From Chloroflexota bacterium (GTDB lineage: Bacteria > Chloroflexota > UBA6077 > JACCZL01): a stretch of 50,411 nucleotides of DNA. Numbering within the stretch: position 1 is the stretch's first letter; the number at the start of each line of letters is the position of its first letter. The position numbers and the translations under genes are program-made. The stretch is taken from the NCBI GenBank assembly GCA_030447245.1, contig JAUJPG010000006.1, forward strand, positions 44,576 through 94,986. Reading direction: 5' to 3'. This document shows, one piece after another, positions 16,698-25,695 of this stretch. Under the pieces are notes generated by a model, which saw only the letters and a list, made by a program, of their open reading frames with translations, was not told where the DNA came from and searched no databases.

Positions 16698-19616
16698 TTG
16701 ATCGCCAGGGAGCAAGACGCTGAAGCGGTCTTTGTCGTCCCCAGTCATGACCCGACCGCGGTACCGCTACTTCTGAGCGGCACGGTTCGTGGTGGGTGGG
16801 GGTCTGCCGCCCCCAACGCTTTGGTCCGAGACGCCGCGGCGATTGCTGCCCTGCTGGGCCTGGTGCTGGTCTTCAACCCGGGGCTGGCGTTCGGCGGCCT
16901 GGTTCCGGCGGGCTACGACACGTTCGTCTACTTTTATCCTTACCGGGCGTACTTCGGGCAGGCTTTCGCGGAAGGGCGACTGCCGCTCTGGAACCCGCAC
17001 CTATTCCTGGGAGTGCCATTTCTTGCCAACCCCCAGGCAGCGGTCTTCTATCCAGGCACCTGGCTGTTCGCCCTCATCGAGGTGCCGAAGGCCTACGGAA
17101 TCAATCTGCTCGCGCACGGCTTTATCGCAGGCGCGTCGCTGTACGCGTTTGCCCGGTGGTCGCTCGGGACGTGTCGGATGGCGGGCCTTCTCGGAGGCGC
17201 AGCATTCGCCTTCAGCGGCTTCCTGACGGGCCAGGCCGGCCACATCAACCAGGTCAGCGTAGCCGCCTGGCTACCTGCTGCCGCGCTTGCGCTCGATGCG
17301 GCGCTACGCCACACGAGTCGAGGCACCGTGGCCGCGCTGATCGGCGTGCTGGTCCTTCAGATCCTGGCTGGACACCCGCAACACGTCTACATGACCCTCG
17401 TCGTATTGGGCATGCTGGCAGTCTGGCGTTGTTGGCCCAGCGGCGTCCGAGGGCTGGGGCGAGGCCTGGCATTGTTGTTGCTCGCTGCCGGACTCGCGTT
17501 TGGAATCACCGCGATCCAACTGGTCCCGACCGCCGAACTGGCTCGCCAGTCGATCCGTGGGAGTGGGCTTGACTACGATCAGGCCCGTGCTGACGCGCTC
17601 CCTTGGGAGCACTTGCTTCCCGCGCTGCTGCCGGGCTTCTGGTCGAACCTGGCGTCGAGCGAGTTCTTCGGACACCTCGGTGCTGTTGCGCTGGTTCTGG
17701 CCTGGATGGGCCTTCTCCTGGCTCCGGGTCGAGCGGCCTTGTTCGGTGCAGTGTTGGTGACTCTAGGTCTGACGCTGGCGGTTGGCGAGGCGACTCCGCT
17801 GCATCGCATGTTCTTCGACTGGCTGCCAGGCTTTGCCTCGTTCAGGGTGCCTGCCCGTTGGCTGCTCGTCTACACCTTCGGCGCTGCACTGTTGCTGACG
17901 CTCGGCACGGACCGGCTGGCGCGAGGATGCCAGCCGCCGGCTCCAGTCTCACCTCGGCTGGCGGCAGGAGTCCCATCCTGGCGTCTGCTGGTTGCGGGGT
18001 GTGGAGTACCCCTGCTTCTCCTCGCGGCGGCGGTCCACGGGGAGCCGCAGCCCTGGCGTCTACTGGCGCTCTGGAGCGGCCTGGCTGGCGGCGCGCTATT
18101 GCTCGCCCTGACTGCCCTGTCAATGCCGCGCGCGAGGGTGCCTGCAACCGTACTGCTTGCGGTCGCGGCGCTTGTGGAGCTGTGGTTTGCCGGTGCTCAT
18201 CTCGAGCATCGCCAGCCAGTGCCTGACGTAGCCTATCGGCAACCACGCGAAGTCATCGATGCGCTGCGCGCCTCTGACGGGCTCGACGGCCGCTTCCGAT
18301 TCTTGAGTATCGCCTCGCCTGAGTACGAGGTGAAGGAAACCGCGGAGTATGACGAACGCTTCCCGAACCTGCACCCTGAAGCGCGGCGCAACTTGCTGAT
18401 GAGCGTCAAGTGGAATGAGGCGCTCTGGCCGAACGTCCCGCTAAGCTATCGACTCGACTCGGGCGATGGCTACGACGGCGGCGTGCTGCCGTTATCGAAC
18501 TTCGTCAAGCTGATGGGAGCGCTACTCGGTGAGCGCGTTCGGTCGGACGGCGTTCTCGCCAGTCGACTCGACCACCTACCACCAGCACGATGGCTCGACC
18601 TGCTCGGCGTTCGGTACGTCCTGGCCGCCCGGGTCAAGGATCTGACCGAGGGAGGGTTGTACTACGATCGGGCAGTCACCGTGTCGCTCCAACCCGGCGA
18701 ACGTGTTGAGCTACATGGGTTGCCCGATGGCGCGTTCACCCGCCTCGGCCTGCTTTCGTCTTTCCGCGGCCAAGCCTCTGCCGACGGTGAGGTCGCCCGC
18801 CTAGAGCTCGGGGACGCCGACGTGACCGTGGTTTCGCTGGTTGCAGGGGTCCACACCGCGGCGGCCAATGCCGAGACACCCGGAGCAGGGGGGCTGTTGC
18901 GCGTCCAGGAATGGGGCGCCGAGCTGGAAAACGATCCAGCCGATTGGCTCGCGACGATTAGTCTGGATCGGCGGGCGATCCCCCGCCTGGCTATCGTGAA
19001 CACGGCAGTGGATGCCGTCTTTGAGGTGCGGGCCCTCAACCTTGTCGACGACGTTCGCCAGGCCAGCTTCTCCGTCACGCCGGACCCGACAGTTGGCCGG
19101 ACCGAGTTCTTCGACATGAAGCTGTACGACCGGCGGGCCGCGTTGCCGCGGGCCTACGTGGTTGCCGACGCGCGCGTTCTCGACGACCAGCCTGCGCTGG
19201 CTGTGATCGCGGACCCGTCGTTTGATCCGCGCTCATTAGTCTTGCTCGCACCGATGGAGGGCGCGCGTGACCTGTCCGCGGTAGTCTCGGACCAGGTCGC
19301 GAGCGCCGCGATCGAGCATTCGGACCCCGAGCGGGTGCGGCTTCGGACGCGCTCCGAAGCTGGCGGCTACGCCGTCCTATCCGATAGCTGGTATCCTGGG
19401 TGGCGCGCGACAGTCGATGGCCGCGACGCGCCGATCGTACGGGCAAATGTGCTCCTTCGGGCAGTGCCGATCTCGGCTGGCGAGCACGTGATCGAATTCA
19501 GCTACGAGCCACGCTCGTTGCACGTGGGCCTGCTGGTGTCGCTCGCCTCGTGCGGCGTGGGCAGTCTACTCTGGGTGCTTTTGCCGCGCGTCTGGCGGCA
19601 GGATGCACCGGCGTAA
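16698..19616 (+). CDS. Large YfhO-family membrane protein
   Basis: A 972-residue protein resembling the YfhO family, GT-C-fold membrane proteins linked in Firmicutes to glycosylation of teichoic acid-type polymers. Around a dozen membrane helices occupy residues about 45-500. Early loops carry GGLVPAGYDTFVYFYPYRA and GRLPLWNPHLFLGVPFLANP, family-typical strings with acidic and aromatic residues. A long extracytoplasmic domain (about 510-930) follows, ending in SDSWYPGWRATVDGRDAPI, a motif frequent at YfhO C-termini, then a last helix (LHVGLLVSLASCGVGSLLWV). The start is probably TTG 16698; no better in-frame start is seen. The stop overlaps the scpB start (TAATG). Confidence 0.75.
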   Translation: MIAREQDAEAVFVVPSHDPTAVPLLLSGTVRGGWGSAAPNALVRDAAAIAALLGLVLVFNPGLAFGGLVPAGYDTFVYFYPYRAYFGQAFAEGRLPLWNPHLFLGVPFLANPQAAVFYPGTWLFALIEVPKAYGINLLAHGFIAGASLYAFARWSLGTCRMAGLLGGAAFAFSGFLTGQAGHINQVSVAAWLPAAALALDAALRHTSRGTVAALIGVLVLQILAGHPQHVYMTLVVLGMLAVWRCWPSGVRGLGRGLALLLLAAGLAFGITAIQLVPTAELARQSIRGSGLDYDQARADALPWEHLLPALLPGFWSNLASSEFFGHLGAVALVLAWMGLLLAPGRAALFGAVLVTLGLTLAVGEATPLHRMFFDWLPGFASFRVPARWLLVYTFGAALLLTLGTDRLARGCQPPAPVSPRLAAGVPSWRLLVAGCGVPLLLLAAAVHGEPQPWRLLALWSGLAGGALLLALTALSMPRARVPATVLLAVAALVELWFAGAHLEHRQPVPDVAYRQPREVIDALRASDGLDGRFRFLSIASPEYEVKETAEYDERFPNLHPEARRNLLMSVKWNEALWPNVPLSYRLDSGDGYDGGVLPLSNFVKLMGALLGERVRSDGVLASRLDHLPPARWLDLLGVRYVLAARVKDLTEGGLYYDRAVTVSLQPGERVELHGLPDGAFTRLGLLSSFRGQASADGEVARLELGDADVTVVSLVAGVHTAAANAETPGAGGLLRVQEWGAELENDPADWLATISLDRRAIPRLAIVNTAVDAVFEVRALNLVDDVRQASFSVTPDPTVGRTEFFDMKLYDRRAALPRAYVVADARVLDDQPALAVIADPSFDPRSLVLLAPMEGARDLSAVVSDQVASAAIEHSDPERVRLRTRSEAGGYAVLSDSWYPGWRATVDGRDAPIVRANVLLRAVPISAGEHVIEFSYEPRSLHVGLLVSLASCGVGSLLWVLLPRVWRQDAPA

Positions 19617-20296
19617 TGCCAACATCTGAAACGCAGCCGGATCATCCTCCGGAGCCTAAGGGAATCGGCTGCGCACTCTCCCCCGTTGGCCACCCCGGGG
19701 ACGAATCTTCACCCGACCTGAGCCTCGAGGCTCATCTGGTTGCGCTGATGTTCGCGGCTGACGAGCCGCTCGCCATCACGGATGCCGCACGTGTCCTCGG
19801 CGTGCGCCCCAGGTTAGTCGAGGCCGCGGCGCGGCAGCTGGTCGAGGAGCCGCCGCGTGGATTGATCGTCCAGCGCGACGCGGAACGACTGCAGCTAGCG
19901 ACCAACCCCGGGTCCGCCGAGTTCGTCCGACGCCTGCGCGGCGACGACAGCCAGACTCGGCTGTCTGGCGCAGCGCTCGAAGTTCTTGCCATCGTGGCCT
20001 ACCGCCAGCCGATCACGCGCGCCGAGATCGACGCGGTGCGTGGAGTGAACAGTGACCGTGCGCTTGCAACGCTGCTGGCCCATGGCCTGGTCGCGGAGGT
20101 AGGCAGGCGGGAGGCAGTCGGCCGACCGAGCCTGTTTGGCACGACGCTCACCTTCCTGGAGCACCTTGGTCTTCGCTCACTTGACGACCTTCCACCGTTG
20201 CCGGCGTCGGGTTCGTCACGCCAGACGAGCGAGGCCGGCTCAACTGGCAACGCCCACGCGGCGAGCGCCGACCGCCCAGGCGGCTCTGAGCCGTAG
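19616..20296 (+). CDS. scpB: Segregation and condensation protein ScpB
   Basis: Winged-helix kleisin-interacting subunit of the SMC-ScpAB condensin. The 226-residue protein starts at ATG 19616 inside the TAATG overlap with the preceding stop. An N-terminal tail of about 37 residues precedes LEAHLVALMFAADEPLAITDAARVLG. The second winged helix has the family hallmark LEVLAIVAYRQPITRAEID, then VNSDRALATLLAHGLV and GRPSLFGTTLTFLEHLGL. The last 40 residues are low-complexity. scpA, usually directly upstream, is absent from this window, so here scpB follows a membrane-protein gene instead. Confidence 0.93.
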   Translation: MPTSETQPDHPPEPKGIGCALSPVGHPGDESSPDLSLEAHLVALMFAADEPLAITDAARVLGVRPRLVEAAARQLVEEPPRGLIVQRDAERLQLATNPGSAEFVRRLRGDDSQTRLSGAALEVLAIVAYRQPITRAEIDAVRGVNSDRALATLLAHGLVAEVGRREAVGRPSLFGTTLTFLEHLGLRSLDDLPPLPASGSSRQTSEAGSTGNAHAASADRPGGSEP

Positions 20297-20349
20297 TCGC
20301 CGGCTCTCGCTCGTAGGGGGCGCAGTGCTGGATACCCCCGGCCGCGGGT

Positions 20350-20379
20350 TTGGCGCCTTCCTGGAAGGGCTGCTACAAT
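20350..20379 (+). promoter_or_regulatory. Promoter of rplU-rpmA
   Basis: TTGGCG (20350-20355), an 18-base spacer and TACAAT (20374-20379) with a TG one base upstream (extended -10). Transcription would begin around 20386, at the hairpin that opens the rplU leader. Confidence 0.6.
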
Positions 20380-20384
20380 TCGGT

Positions 20385-20406
20385 GGCCGCGACGCGCGTC
20401 GCGGCC
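20385..20406 (+). promoter_or_regulatory. 5'-terminal hairpin of the rplU leader
   Basis: GGCCGCGACG (20385-20394) and CGTCGCGGCC (20397-20406) are perfect inverse complements, giving a very stable stem of nine to ten pairs, starting about six bases after the -10 box. A leader of about 78 bases follows to the rplU start. It may stabilise the mRNA 5' end or be part of L21 autoregulation; no known leader motif is recognised. Confidence 0.55.
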
Positions 20407-20463
20407 CTTGCGTGCGCCGACCCTGGCCGGGCGGACACTGAGCTTTGGACTGGGGTGGCCCGG

Positions 20464-20832
20464 ATGTACGCGATCCTCGAGACAGGCGGCAAACAATACA
20501 AGGTCGAGCCGGGCGATGTGATCGAGGTCGAGCGGCTGGATGGCGAGGTAGGATCCCGCATCGAGCTGGACAACGTCTTGCTTATGGCCACCGACGACGG
20601 CCCGACCTTCGGTTCTCCCGTCGTCAGCGGGGCCCGGGTAGTGGGCGAGGTTGTTGAGCAAGGCAAGGGTGACAAGATTACGGTCTTCAAGTACAAGCGG
20701 AAAGTTCGATACCGGCGGAAGACTGGGCATCGGCAGATTGTGACCCGGCTGCGGATCACCGAGATCCTCGGAGACGCCAGCGCTAGCGGGTCCCGCAAGA
20801 CCACACGGTCGGAGCAAGAAGATGGCGCATAA
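20464..20832 (+). CDS. rplU: Ribosomal protein bL21
   Basis: Component of the 50S subunit that binds 23S r[28 protein letters not shown] is the standard L21 N-terminus, and [22 protein letters not shown] the conserved basic C-terminal part. The protein is 122 residues; the usual length is about 103, and the extra is a charged tail ([15 protein letters not shown]). ATG 20464 is preceded by GGGGTGG. Its end overlaps rpmA by 11 bases. Confidence 0.97.
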   Translation: MYAILETGGKQYKVEPGDVIEVERLDGEVGSRIELDNVLLMATDDGPTFGSPVVSGARVVGEVVEQGKGDKITVFKYKRKVRYRRKTGHRQIVTRLRITEILGDASASGSRKTTRSEQEDGA

Positions 20833-21076
20833 AAAAGGGATGGGCAGCTCCCGCAACGGCCGGGACAGCGCTGGTCAGCGCCTAGGTGTGAAGCGGGGCG
20901 ACGGCCAGGCGGTACTCGCCGGCACGATCCTCGTACGTCAGCGCGGCACGCCGGTGAAGGCTGGTCTGAACGTTGGAGTCGGGCGCGATCACACTCTGTT
21001 TGCCTTGGTGGACGGGGAGGTTCGATTCGAGCAGGCGACTAAGGAACGCAAGCGCGTCAGCGTCTACTCTGCGTAA
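20822..21076 (+). CDS. rpmA: Ribosomal protein bL27
   Basis: 50S protein whose N-terminus reaches the peptidyl-transferase centre. The 84-residue product begins [16 protein letters not shown], without the cleavable leader found in Firmicutes, and contains the signature [21 protein letters not shown]. It overlaps the end of rplU by 11 bases, so it is translationally coupled to it, the usual L21-L27 pairing. A short gap of 89 bases with no feature I recognise follows before rpmE. Confidence 0.97.
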   Translation: MAHKKGMGSSRNGRDSAGQRLGVKRGDGQAVLAGTILVRQRGTPVKAGLNVGVGRDHTLFALVDGEVRFEQATKERKRVSVYSA

Positions 21077-21165
21077 GGGAATCCTCCACGTCCCGTGTGA
21101 CCTGGACTTGGCGCTTTCACCCATGCGATGCGTGGTGACATCATCACGCCGCGGAAACCGGAACA

Positions 21166-21372
21166 ATGAAGACAGAGATTCATCCGAAATACGAAGCTGC
21201 CGAGATCCATTGCGGCTGCGGCAACAGCTGGGAGACGCGGTCCACGAAGCCGCGGCTCCGGGTCGACGTGTGTTCGCGCTGCCACCCGTTCTACACGGGC
21301 GAGCAACGGCTGGTGGACACTGGGGGTCAGGTGGAGCGCTTCCGCCGTCGCGCCGAGAAAAAGACGCTTTAG
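21166..21372 (+). CDS. rpmE: Ribosomal protein bL31 (zinc-binding form)
   Basis: A 68-residue 50S protein at the subunit interface. It begins MKTEIHPKY and carries the four zinc cysteines as CGC near residues 16-18 and CSRC near 36-39, so it is the C+ form rather than the zinc-independent paralogue. [20 protein letters not shown] is the standard C-terminal segment. It follows rpmA in the same direction and converges with hisIE downstream. Confidence 0.97.
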   Translation: MKTEIHPKYEAAEIHCGCGNSWETRSTKPRLRVDVCSRCHPFYTGEQRLVDTGGQVERFRRRAEKKTL

Positions 21373-21415
21373 CCAGTTGTTAGCAGCCCAGCGCTTGGCC
21401 GGTCCACATCGACGT

Positions 21416-21427
21416 CGAAACGTTTCG
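21416..21427. repeat. 12-bp perfect palindrome between rpmE and hisIE
   Basis: CGAAACGTTTCG lies in the 80-base convergent gap, followed by a CCGCG / CGCGG hairpin. It may contribute to bidirectional transcription termination; no long T-tract is present. Confidence 0.35.
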
Positions 21428-21452
21428 GCCGCGCGGCGCTCCGCGGTCTGAG

Positions 21453-22109
21453 TTAGCGTCGACGGCGCGCCAATTCCGCCCAAACGTCGTCCGGAGTGAG
21501 GCCAGCCTGCGCCAGCAGCAGGTAGCTATGGAACCAGAGGTCGGCAGTTTCACGCGTGAGCTCCGCGGGGTCGCGGTTCATCGCGGCGATGACCACCTCC
21601 GTCGCCTCCTCGCCGACTTTCTTCGCGATGCGGTCGACGCCGCCGGCGGCGAGTGTGGCCACGTAGGAACCGTGCGGACGCTCCACGAGCCTACGCCGAA
21701 TCACATCGAACAGCTCCGTGGCCGGGTCGGACGGCGACTCTGGGTCAGAGCCCAAGCACGGCGAGTCGTATGGGGTGGTAAAAAAGCAGCTAGGCGCGCC
21801 CGTGTGACAAGTTGGTCCGGCCGGATCGGCCAGGATAAGGATCGCGTCGGCGTCGCAGTCCAGCAGGATCGATCGGACGCGCAGGACGTTGCCGGAGGTT
21901 TCGCCTTTGCGCCACAGCCGGGCGCGACTACGGGACCAGAACCAGACTTCACCCTCGGCCAACGTTCGTGCGTACGACTCACGGTTCATGTAGCCAACCA
22001 TCAGCACCTGGCGGGTGCTGCGATCCTGGACGATTGCTGGCAGGAGGTTGCGCTTGGAAAAGTCAGGAGTCCCGGCGCCCGTGGCCTGGTCCGGGGAGTC
22101 CGCGCTCAC
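21453..22109 (-). CDS. hisI: Bifunctional phosphoribosyl-AMP cyclohydrolase / phosphoribosyl-ATP pyrophosphatase (HisIE)
   Basis: Catalyses the second and third steps of histidine synthesis. The N-terminal HisI domain has [32 protein letters not shown] and the metal-site cysteines in [23 protein letters not shown]. The C-terminal HisE domain has [16 protein letters not shown] and [15 protein letters not shown]. The protein is 218 residues from GTG 22109, which overlaps the hisF stop as GTGA; codons upstream of the GTG lie inside hisF and show no family similarity. It is the last gene of the hisH-A-F-IE operon. Confidence 0.95.
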   Translation of the reverse strand: MSADSPDQATGAGTPDFSKRNLLPAIVQDRSTRQVLMVGYMNRESYARTLAEGEVWFWSRSRARLWRKGETSGNVLRVRSILLDCDADAILILADPAGPTCHTGAPSCFFTTPYDSPCLGSDPESPSDPATELFDVIRRRLVERPHGSYVATLAAGGVDRIAKKVGEEATEVVIAAMNRDPAELTRETADLWFHSYLLLAQAGLTPDDVWAELARRRR

Positions 22110-22879
22110 GCGGCGGCCTCGCTTGGTGGGCGGACGGGCACGCCGCGCTCGCGGAGATACGCTTTTGCGTCGGCGATACGGATGGCTCCCCAGTGGAAAA
22201 TGCTCGCGGCCAGCGCCGCGTCCGCCCCACCTTCCGTGAGCACCCTGGCCATGTGCTCGGCGCTGCCGGCGCCGCCGCTGGCGACGACAGGTACTGTCAC
22301 CGCCTCCGAAACCATGCGGGTCAGCCGCAGCGCGTAGCCCTCCTTCGTTCCGTCCGCATCGATGCTGTTCACCACGATCTCGCCGGCCCCGAGATCGACG
22401 CCGCGACGTGCCCAGGAAATGGCGTCTAGGCCAGTCGGACGCCGCCCCCCGTGGGTGACGATCTCGTAGAAGCTCGCGTTCCATCGAACGTCCATCGACA
22501 GCACGATACACTGGCTTCCGAACCAGCTGGCAGCTTCGCGTAGTACCTCCGGCCGCTCCACCGCCGCCGAGTTGAGGGACACTTTGTCCGCTCCGGCACG
22601 CAGAAGCTGCTGGACGTCGTGGGCCGTCCGGACACCACCGCCGACCGTTAACGGGATGAACACCGCTTCCGCGGTGCGCCTGACGACATCCAGGATGGTG
22701 CCGCGCGCTTCGGCCGAGGCGGTGATGTCGTAGAAGACCAGTTCGTCAGCGCCCTCCTGGTTGTAGAAGGCCGCTAGCTCAACCGGATTTCCGGCGTCGC
22801 GCAGCGTGGCGAATGAGACACCTTTGACGACGCGGCCCGCGTCGACATCCAAGCATGGCACAATCCGCTTAGTCAGCAC
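22106..22879 (-). CDS. hisF: Imidazole glycerol phosphate synthase, cyclase subunit
   Basis: TIM-barrel subunit that uses ammonia from HisH to make imidazole glycerol phosphate and AICAR. The 257-residue protein starts [18 protein letters not shown], with the catalytic Asp in CLDVD; the second catalytic Asp is in VLSMDVRWN. Phosphate-binding loops are [22 protein letters not shown] and [12 protein letters not shown] 22879 overlaps the hisA stop. With hisH two genes upstream, the whole synthase is encoded in this operon. Confidence 0.96.
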   Translation of the reverse strand: MLTKRIVPCLDVDAGRVVKGVSFATLRDAGNPVELAAFYNQEGADELVFYDITASAEARGTILDVVRRTAEAVFIPLTVGGGVRTAHDVQQLLRAGADKVSLNSAAVERPEVLREAASWFGSQCIVLSMDVRWNASFYEIVTHGGRRPTGLDAISWARRGVDLGAGEIVVNSIDADGTKEGYALRLTRMVSEAVTVPVVASGGAGSAEHMARVLTEGGADAALAASIFHWGAIRIADAKAYLRERGVPVRPPSEAAA

Positions 22880-23643
22880 CTAGGGAGCTCCCTGGCCGAC
22901 GCGGCCTCCGGGCGAGCAGACTTGCCCTGCACCGCGGCGACCACCTCCGTTAGATCCAGGGCGCCGGTGTACAGCGCCTTTCCGACGATCGTGCCCCGCG
23001 CGCCCGTGTCGCTCAACTCGAGGACGTCAGAGAGCTTGCTTACCCCGCCTGATGCGATCACGTCGACACGCGGCACGGCCGCCACTATTTGTGCAACGCC
23101 CGCCACATCGGGACCGCCGAGCATGCCGTCGCGGGCGATGTTCGTCCAGATGATGGTCTGGACACCGCGGCGCTCGAGGGCGCGCGCGAACCCCAGCGCG
23201 TTTCGATCGGACAGATCTAGCCATCCGCGCACAGCCACTCGACCGTCGCGAGCGTCGATGCCGACCGCGATCTGCCCGGGATAGCGCTCCAGAGCGACAT
23301 CAAGCAGCTCGGTGTCCTCCAGCGCGGCGGTCCCGAGAATCGCGCGATCGACTCCCGCGGCGAACGCCGCCTCCAGTGCCGCCAGGCTCCGCAGCCCGCC
23401 GCCGAGCTGGACCGGGATGCTCAGCGTCCGTGCGATCTCTCGGACCACTTCAAGCTGCATCGGGTGCCCAGCGCGCGCACCGTCGAGGTCGACGACGTGA
23501 ATGCGCGTGGCGCCGGCCTCGGCCCAGCCACGGGCGATCGCAACAGGATCCTCCGCGAAGACGGTCACCTCGGCGAAGTCGCCCTGGGTCAAGCGAACGC
23601 AACGGCCTTCTTGCAGGTCGATGGCAGGGATGACGTCAAACAA
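22873..23643 (-). CDS. hisA: ProFAR isomerase (HisA)
   Basis: Isomerises the aminoaldose ProFAR to the aminoketose PRFAR in histidine synthesis. Its TIM barrel begins [20 protein letters not shown] (catalytic Asp in AIDL) and has [24 protein letters not shown], the second Asp in [11 protein letters not shown] and [12 protein letters not shown] 23643 is the start that best fits the family N-terminus and overlaps the hisH stop by eight bases; this gives 256 residues with a slightly long C-terminal tail. No methionine start exists in the right place. In actinobacteria a homologue (PriA) also does the TrpF reaction, but I cannot judge that here. Confidence 0.94.
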   Translation of the reverse strand: MFDVIPAIDLQEGRCVRLTQGDFAEVTVFAEDPVAIARGWAEAGATRIHVVDLDGARAGHPMQLEVVREIARTLSIPVQLGGGLRSLAALEAAFAAGVDRAILGTAALEDTELLDVALERYPGQIAVGIDARDGRVAVRGWLDLSDRNALGFARALERRGVQTIIWTNIARDGMLGGPDVAGVAQIVAAVPRVDVIASGGVSKLSDVLELSDTGARGTIVGKALYTGALDLTEVVAAVQGKSARPEAASARELPRC

Positions 23644-24292
23644 CGCCGGAAGCGGCCGAGACGACTGCGGATGGCGTGGCGCGCTGGCACTCGCGCGCGA
23701 AGTTGGCGTAGATCCGAAGGCCAACCTCGCCGCTCTTTTCGGGATGAAACTGCGTCGCGAAGACATTGCCGCGAGCGACAATCGAGGCGAAGGTCACCCC
23801 ATACTCGGTCTCGCCAACCACGTCCTCAGGCTCGATCGGATCCACGTAGTAGGAGTGGACAAAATAGAAGTATGATCCGTCGGGTACGCCCGCCAGGAAC
23901 GGATGGGCAGACCGCACCTTCACCGAGTTCCAGCCCATGTGGGGCACCTTGCGGTCACGGCCGACCTCCAGCCGCCGACAGGTGCCTCGGACGAGTCCCA
24001 GGCACGGCACGCCGCCGCCCTCGTCACTCGATTCGAAGATAATCTGCTCACCCAGGCAGACGCCGAGCACCGGTCGTCCAGAGTGGGCATAGCCAAGTAG
24101 CGGATCGACGAGCCGTAGTCCTTCCAGGCGGCGCATGGCGTCGACCGCCGAGCCCTGGCCAGGCACGACGAGGCCGTCCGCCAGCGCGATCCGTGCCGGA
24201 TCCTGGGTCACCTCGACATCTGCGCCCACGACTTCGAGTGCGCGCGCCACGCTCCGCAAGTTACCCGCGCCGTAGTCCAGGATTGCGATCAT
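23636..24292 (-). CDS. hisH: Imidazole glycerol phosphate synthase, glutaminase subunit
   Basis: Class I glutamine amidotransferase that supplies ammonia to HisF. The 218-residue protein starts MIAILDYGAGNLRSVARAL at ATG 24292. The nucleophilic Cys is in GVCLGEQIIFESSDEG and the His/Glu pair in ATQFHPEKSGEVG. VPGQGSAVDAM forms the oxyanion-site region, normally written GVGAF in the family. It is the first gene of the histidine operon, 106 bases after prfB. Confidence 0.95.
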   Translation of the reverse strand: MIAILDYGAGNLRSVARALEVVGADVEVTQDPARIALADGLVVPGQGSAVDAMRRLEGLRLVDPLLGYAHSGRPVLGVCLGEQIIFESSDEGGGVPCLGLVRGTCRRLEVGRDRKVPHMGWNSVKVRSAHPFLAGVPDGSYFYFVHSYYVDPIEPEDVVGETEYGVTFASIVARGNVFATQFHPEKSGEVGLRIYANFARECQRATPSAVVSAASGVV

Positions 24293-24311
24293 CGGCCTTG
24301 CACTCCGAAGC

Positions 24312-24317
24312 ATTGTA
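24312..24317 (-). promoter_or_regulatory. Candidate -10 box of the his operon
   Basis: TACAAT on the minus strand, about 20 bases before the hisH ATG, giving a very short leader. No convincing -35. Read-through from prfB is an alternative. Confidence 0.35.
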
Positions 24318-24398
24318 CCGGCCTCATCGCTGGGAGGGCGACCGCGTCGCTGGCGAGAGCTGACCATGCCATTATCCGGCCAGCTAATCGTGCGCTCG

Positions 24399-25530
24399 TC
24401 AGCCGCGGTCGTTGCCCGCAGGGGCGTTACCAACACGGCCAACCGACCAAGCCAGGTAGGCGCGGATGAACTCGTCTATCTCGCCCTCCAGGACGGCGTT
24501 GGTGTCACTGGTTTCCAATCCGGTCCGTTCGTCTTTGACCATCTTGTACGGATGCAGGACGTAGTGACGGATCTGGTTGCCCCAGCTTGCCTCGACGTGC
24601 TCGCCCCGAATCTGCGCTTGCTCCGCCTCGCGCTTCTCGAGCTCCAGCTCCAGTAGCTTGGATCGAAGCATCATCATTGCCGTCTCGCGATTCTGGAGCT
24701 GGGAACGCTCGGTCTGGCACGCCACGACGATGCCGCTCGGAACGTGGGTCAGCCTGACTGCCGTGCTGACCTTATTAACGTTCTGGCCCCCGGGGCCGCC
24801 ACTGCGGAACGTATCCAGCTTGAGATCGTCGGCACGGATCTCGATCTCGATCTCTCCCTCGACTTCTGGCATCACCTCGACCTTGGCGAATGACGTGTGC
24901 CGCCGATGAGCCTGATCGAACGGCGACATGCGGACCAGGCGATGCGCGCCCCGTTCGCTGCGCAGATACCCGTAAGCGTATGGCCCCCTAATCTGGACCG
25001 TCGCACTCTTGATGCCAGCCTCTTCTCCATCCGTCTTATCAAGGACGTCGGACCTGTAGCCATGGCGCTCGGCCCAGCGCAAGTACATGCGAAGCAACAT
25101 CGCCGCCCAGTCCTGGGCCTCGGTGCCGCCCGTGCCGGCGTGCACCGCCAGCAGGGCATTGCTCTTGTCGTAGGGGCCCGAGAGCTGCAGCTGAAACTCC
25201 AACTCGGCGACACGGGTCCCGATCGCCTCGGTTTCGGCGTCACCTTCAGCGCGAACCTCTGCATCATCGGCCTCCGCTGCGAGGTCCAGCAGCACCTGGG
25301 CGTCATCGGCGCGGGCGGCGAGGTCGAGCCAGGCGGACGTCTCCTCCCGGAGCGCCGTGAGCTCCCTCATTACCGCCTGCGCGTGCTCCGGGTCATCCCA
25401 GAACTCTGGAGTTGAGGATTGGGCTTCCAGCAGCCCGATACGCCGCTGCTTGTCGGCTACGTCAAAGGCGCTCCAGCAGCCCGCCAATGCGGGCGCGCAG
25501 GTCGCCGAGGTCGTGTTGTGAGTCTTGCAT
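24399..25530 (-). CDS. prfB: Peptide chain release factor 2, with programmed +1 frameshift
   Basis: Terminates translation at UGA and UAA. The long frame (from about 25463 down) has RF2 features: [12 protein letters not shown], the stop-codon-reading tripeptide SPF in [14 protein letters not shown] and the catalytic GGQ in [15 protein letters not shown]. Its true N-terminus is in another frame. From ATG 25530 (upstream GGATGGAGA) 22 codons, [20 protein letters not shown] then RL, end at CTT TGA C (25467-25461). A +1 slip on CTT joins ...ERL to DVADKQRR, giving 376 residues in the order known for E. coli prfB. A GGAG three bases before CTT serves as the stimulatory Shine-Dalgarno. RF2 can thus regulate its own level through UGA recognition. 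Confidence 0.95.
25461..25474 (-). other. Programmed +1 frameshift site of prfB
   Basis: On the minus strand: GGAG (25474-25471), three bases, then CTT TGA C (25467-25461). This matches the E. coli prfB site, where an SD-like sequence three bases before CUU UGA C drives +1 slippage. Confidence 0.93.
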
Positions 25531-25578
25531 GTGTCTCCATCCTTGGGGCGCGGTTCCTGGGAGAACAGGGCTCGGGGG

Positions 25579-25588
25579 ATGGTATCAT
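25579..25588. promoter_or_regulatory. Overlapping divergent -10 boxes for prfB and ino1
   Basis: Plus strand: TATCAT (25583-25588) with TG one base upstream. Minus strand: TACCAT (25584-25579) also with TG one base upstream. Both are extended -10 elements overlapping by two bases in the divergent gap, so RNA polymerase could not occupy both at once. The ino1 leader would be about 100 bases with GC-rich hairpins, the prfB leader about 42 bases. Confidence 0.45.
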
Positions 25589-25695
25589 GACAGGGCGTCC
25601 GCCCCCCACGACATGAGCCGCGGTGGGAGTCCCGCGGTCGCGCGAGCAGCACCGCCACGGGTGGCTCCTCTTGCGGCGACTGGAGAATACCGGTA

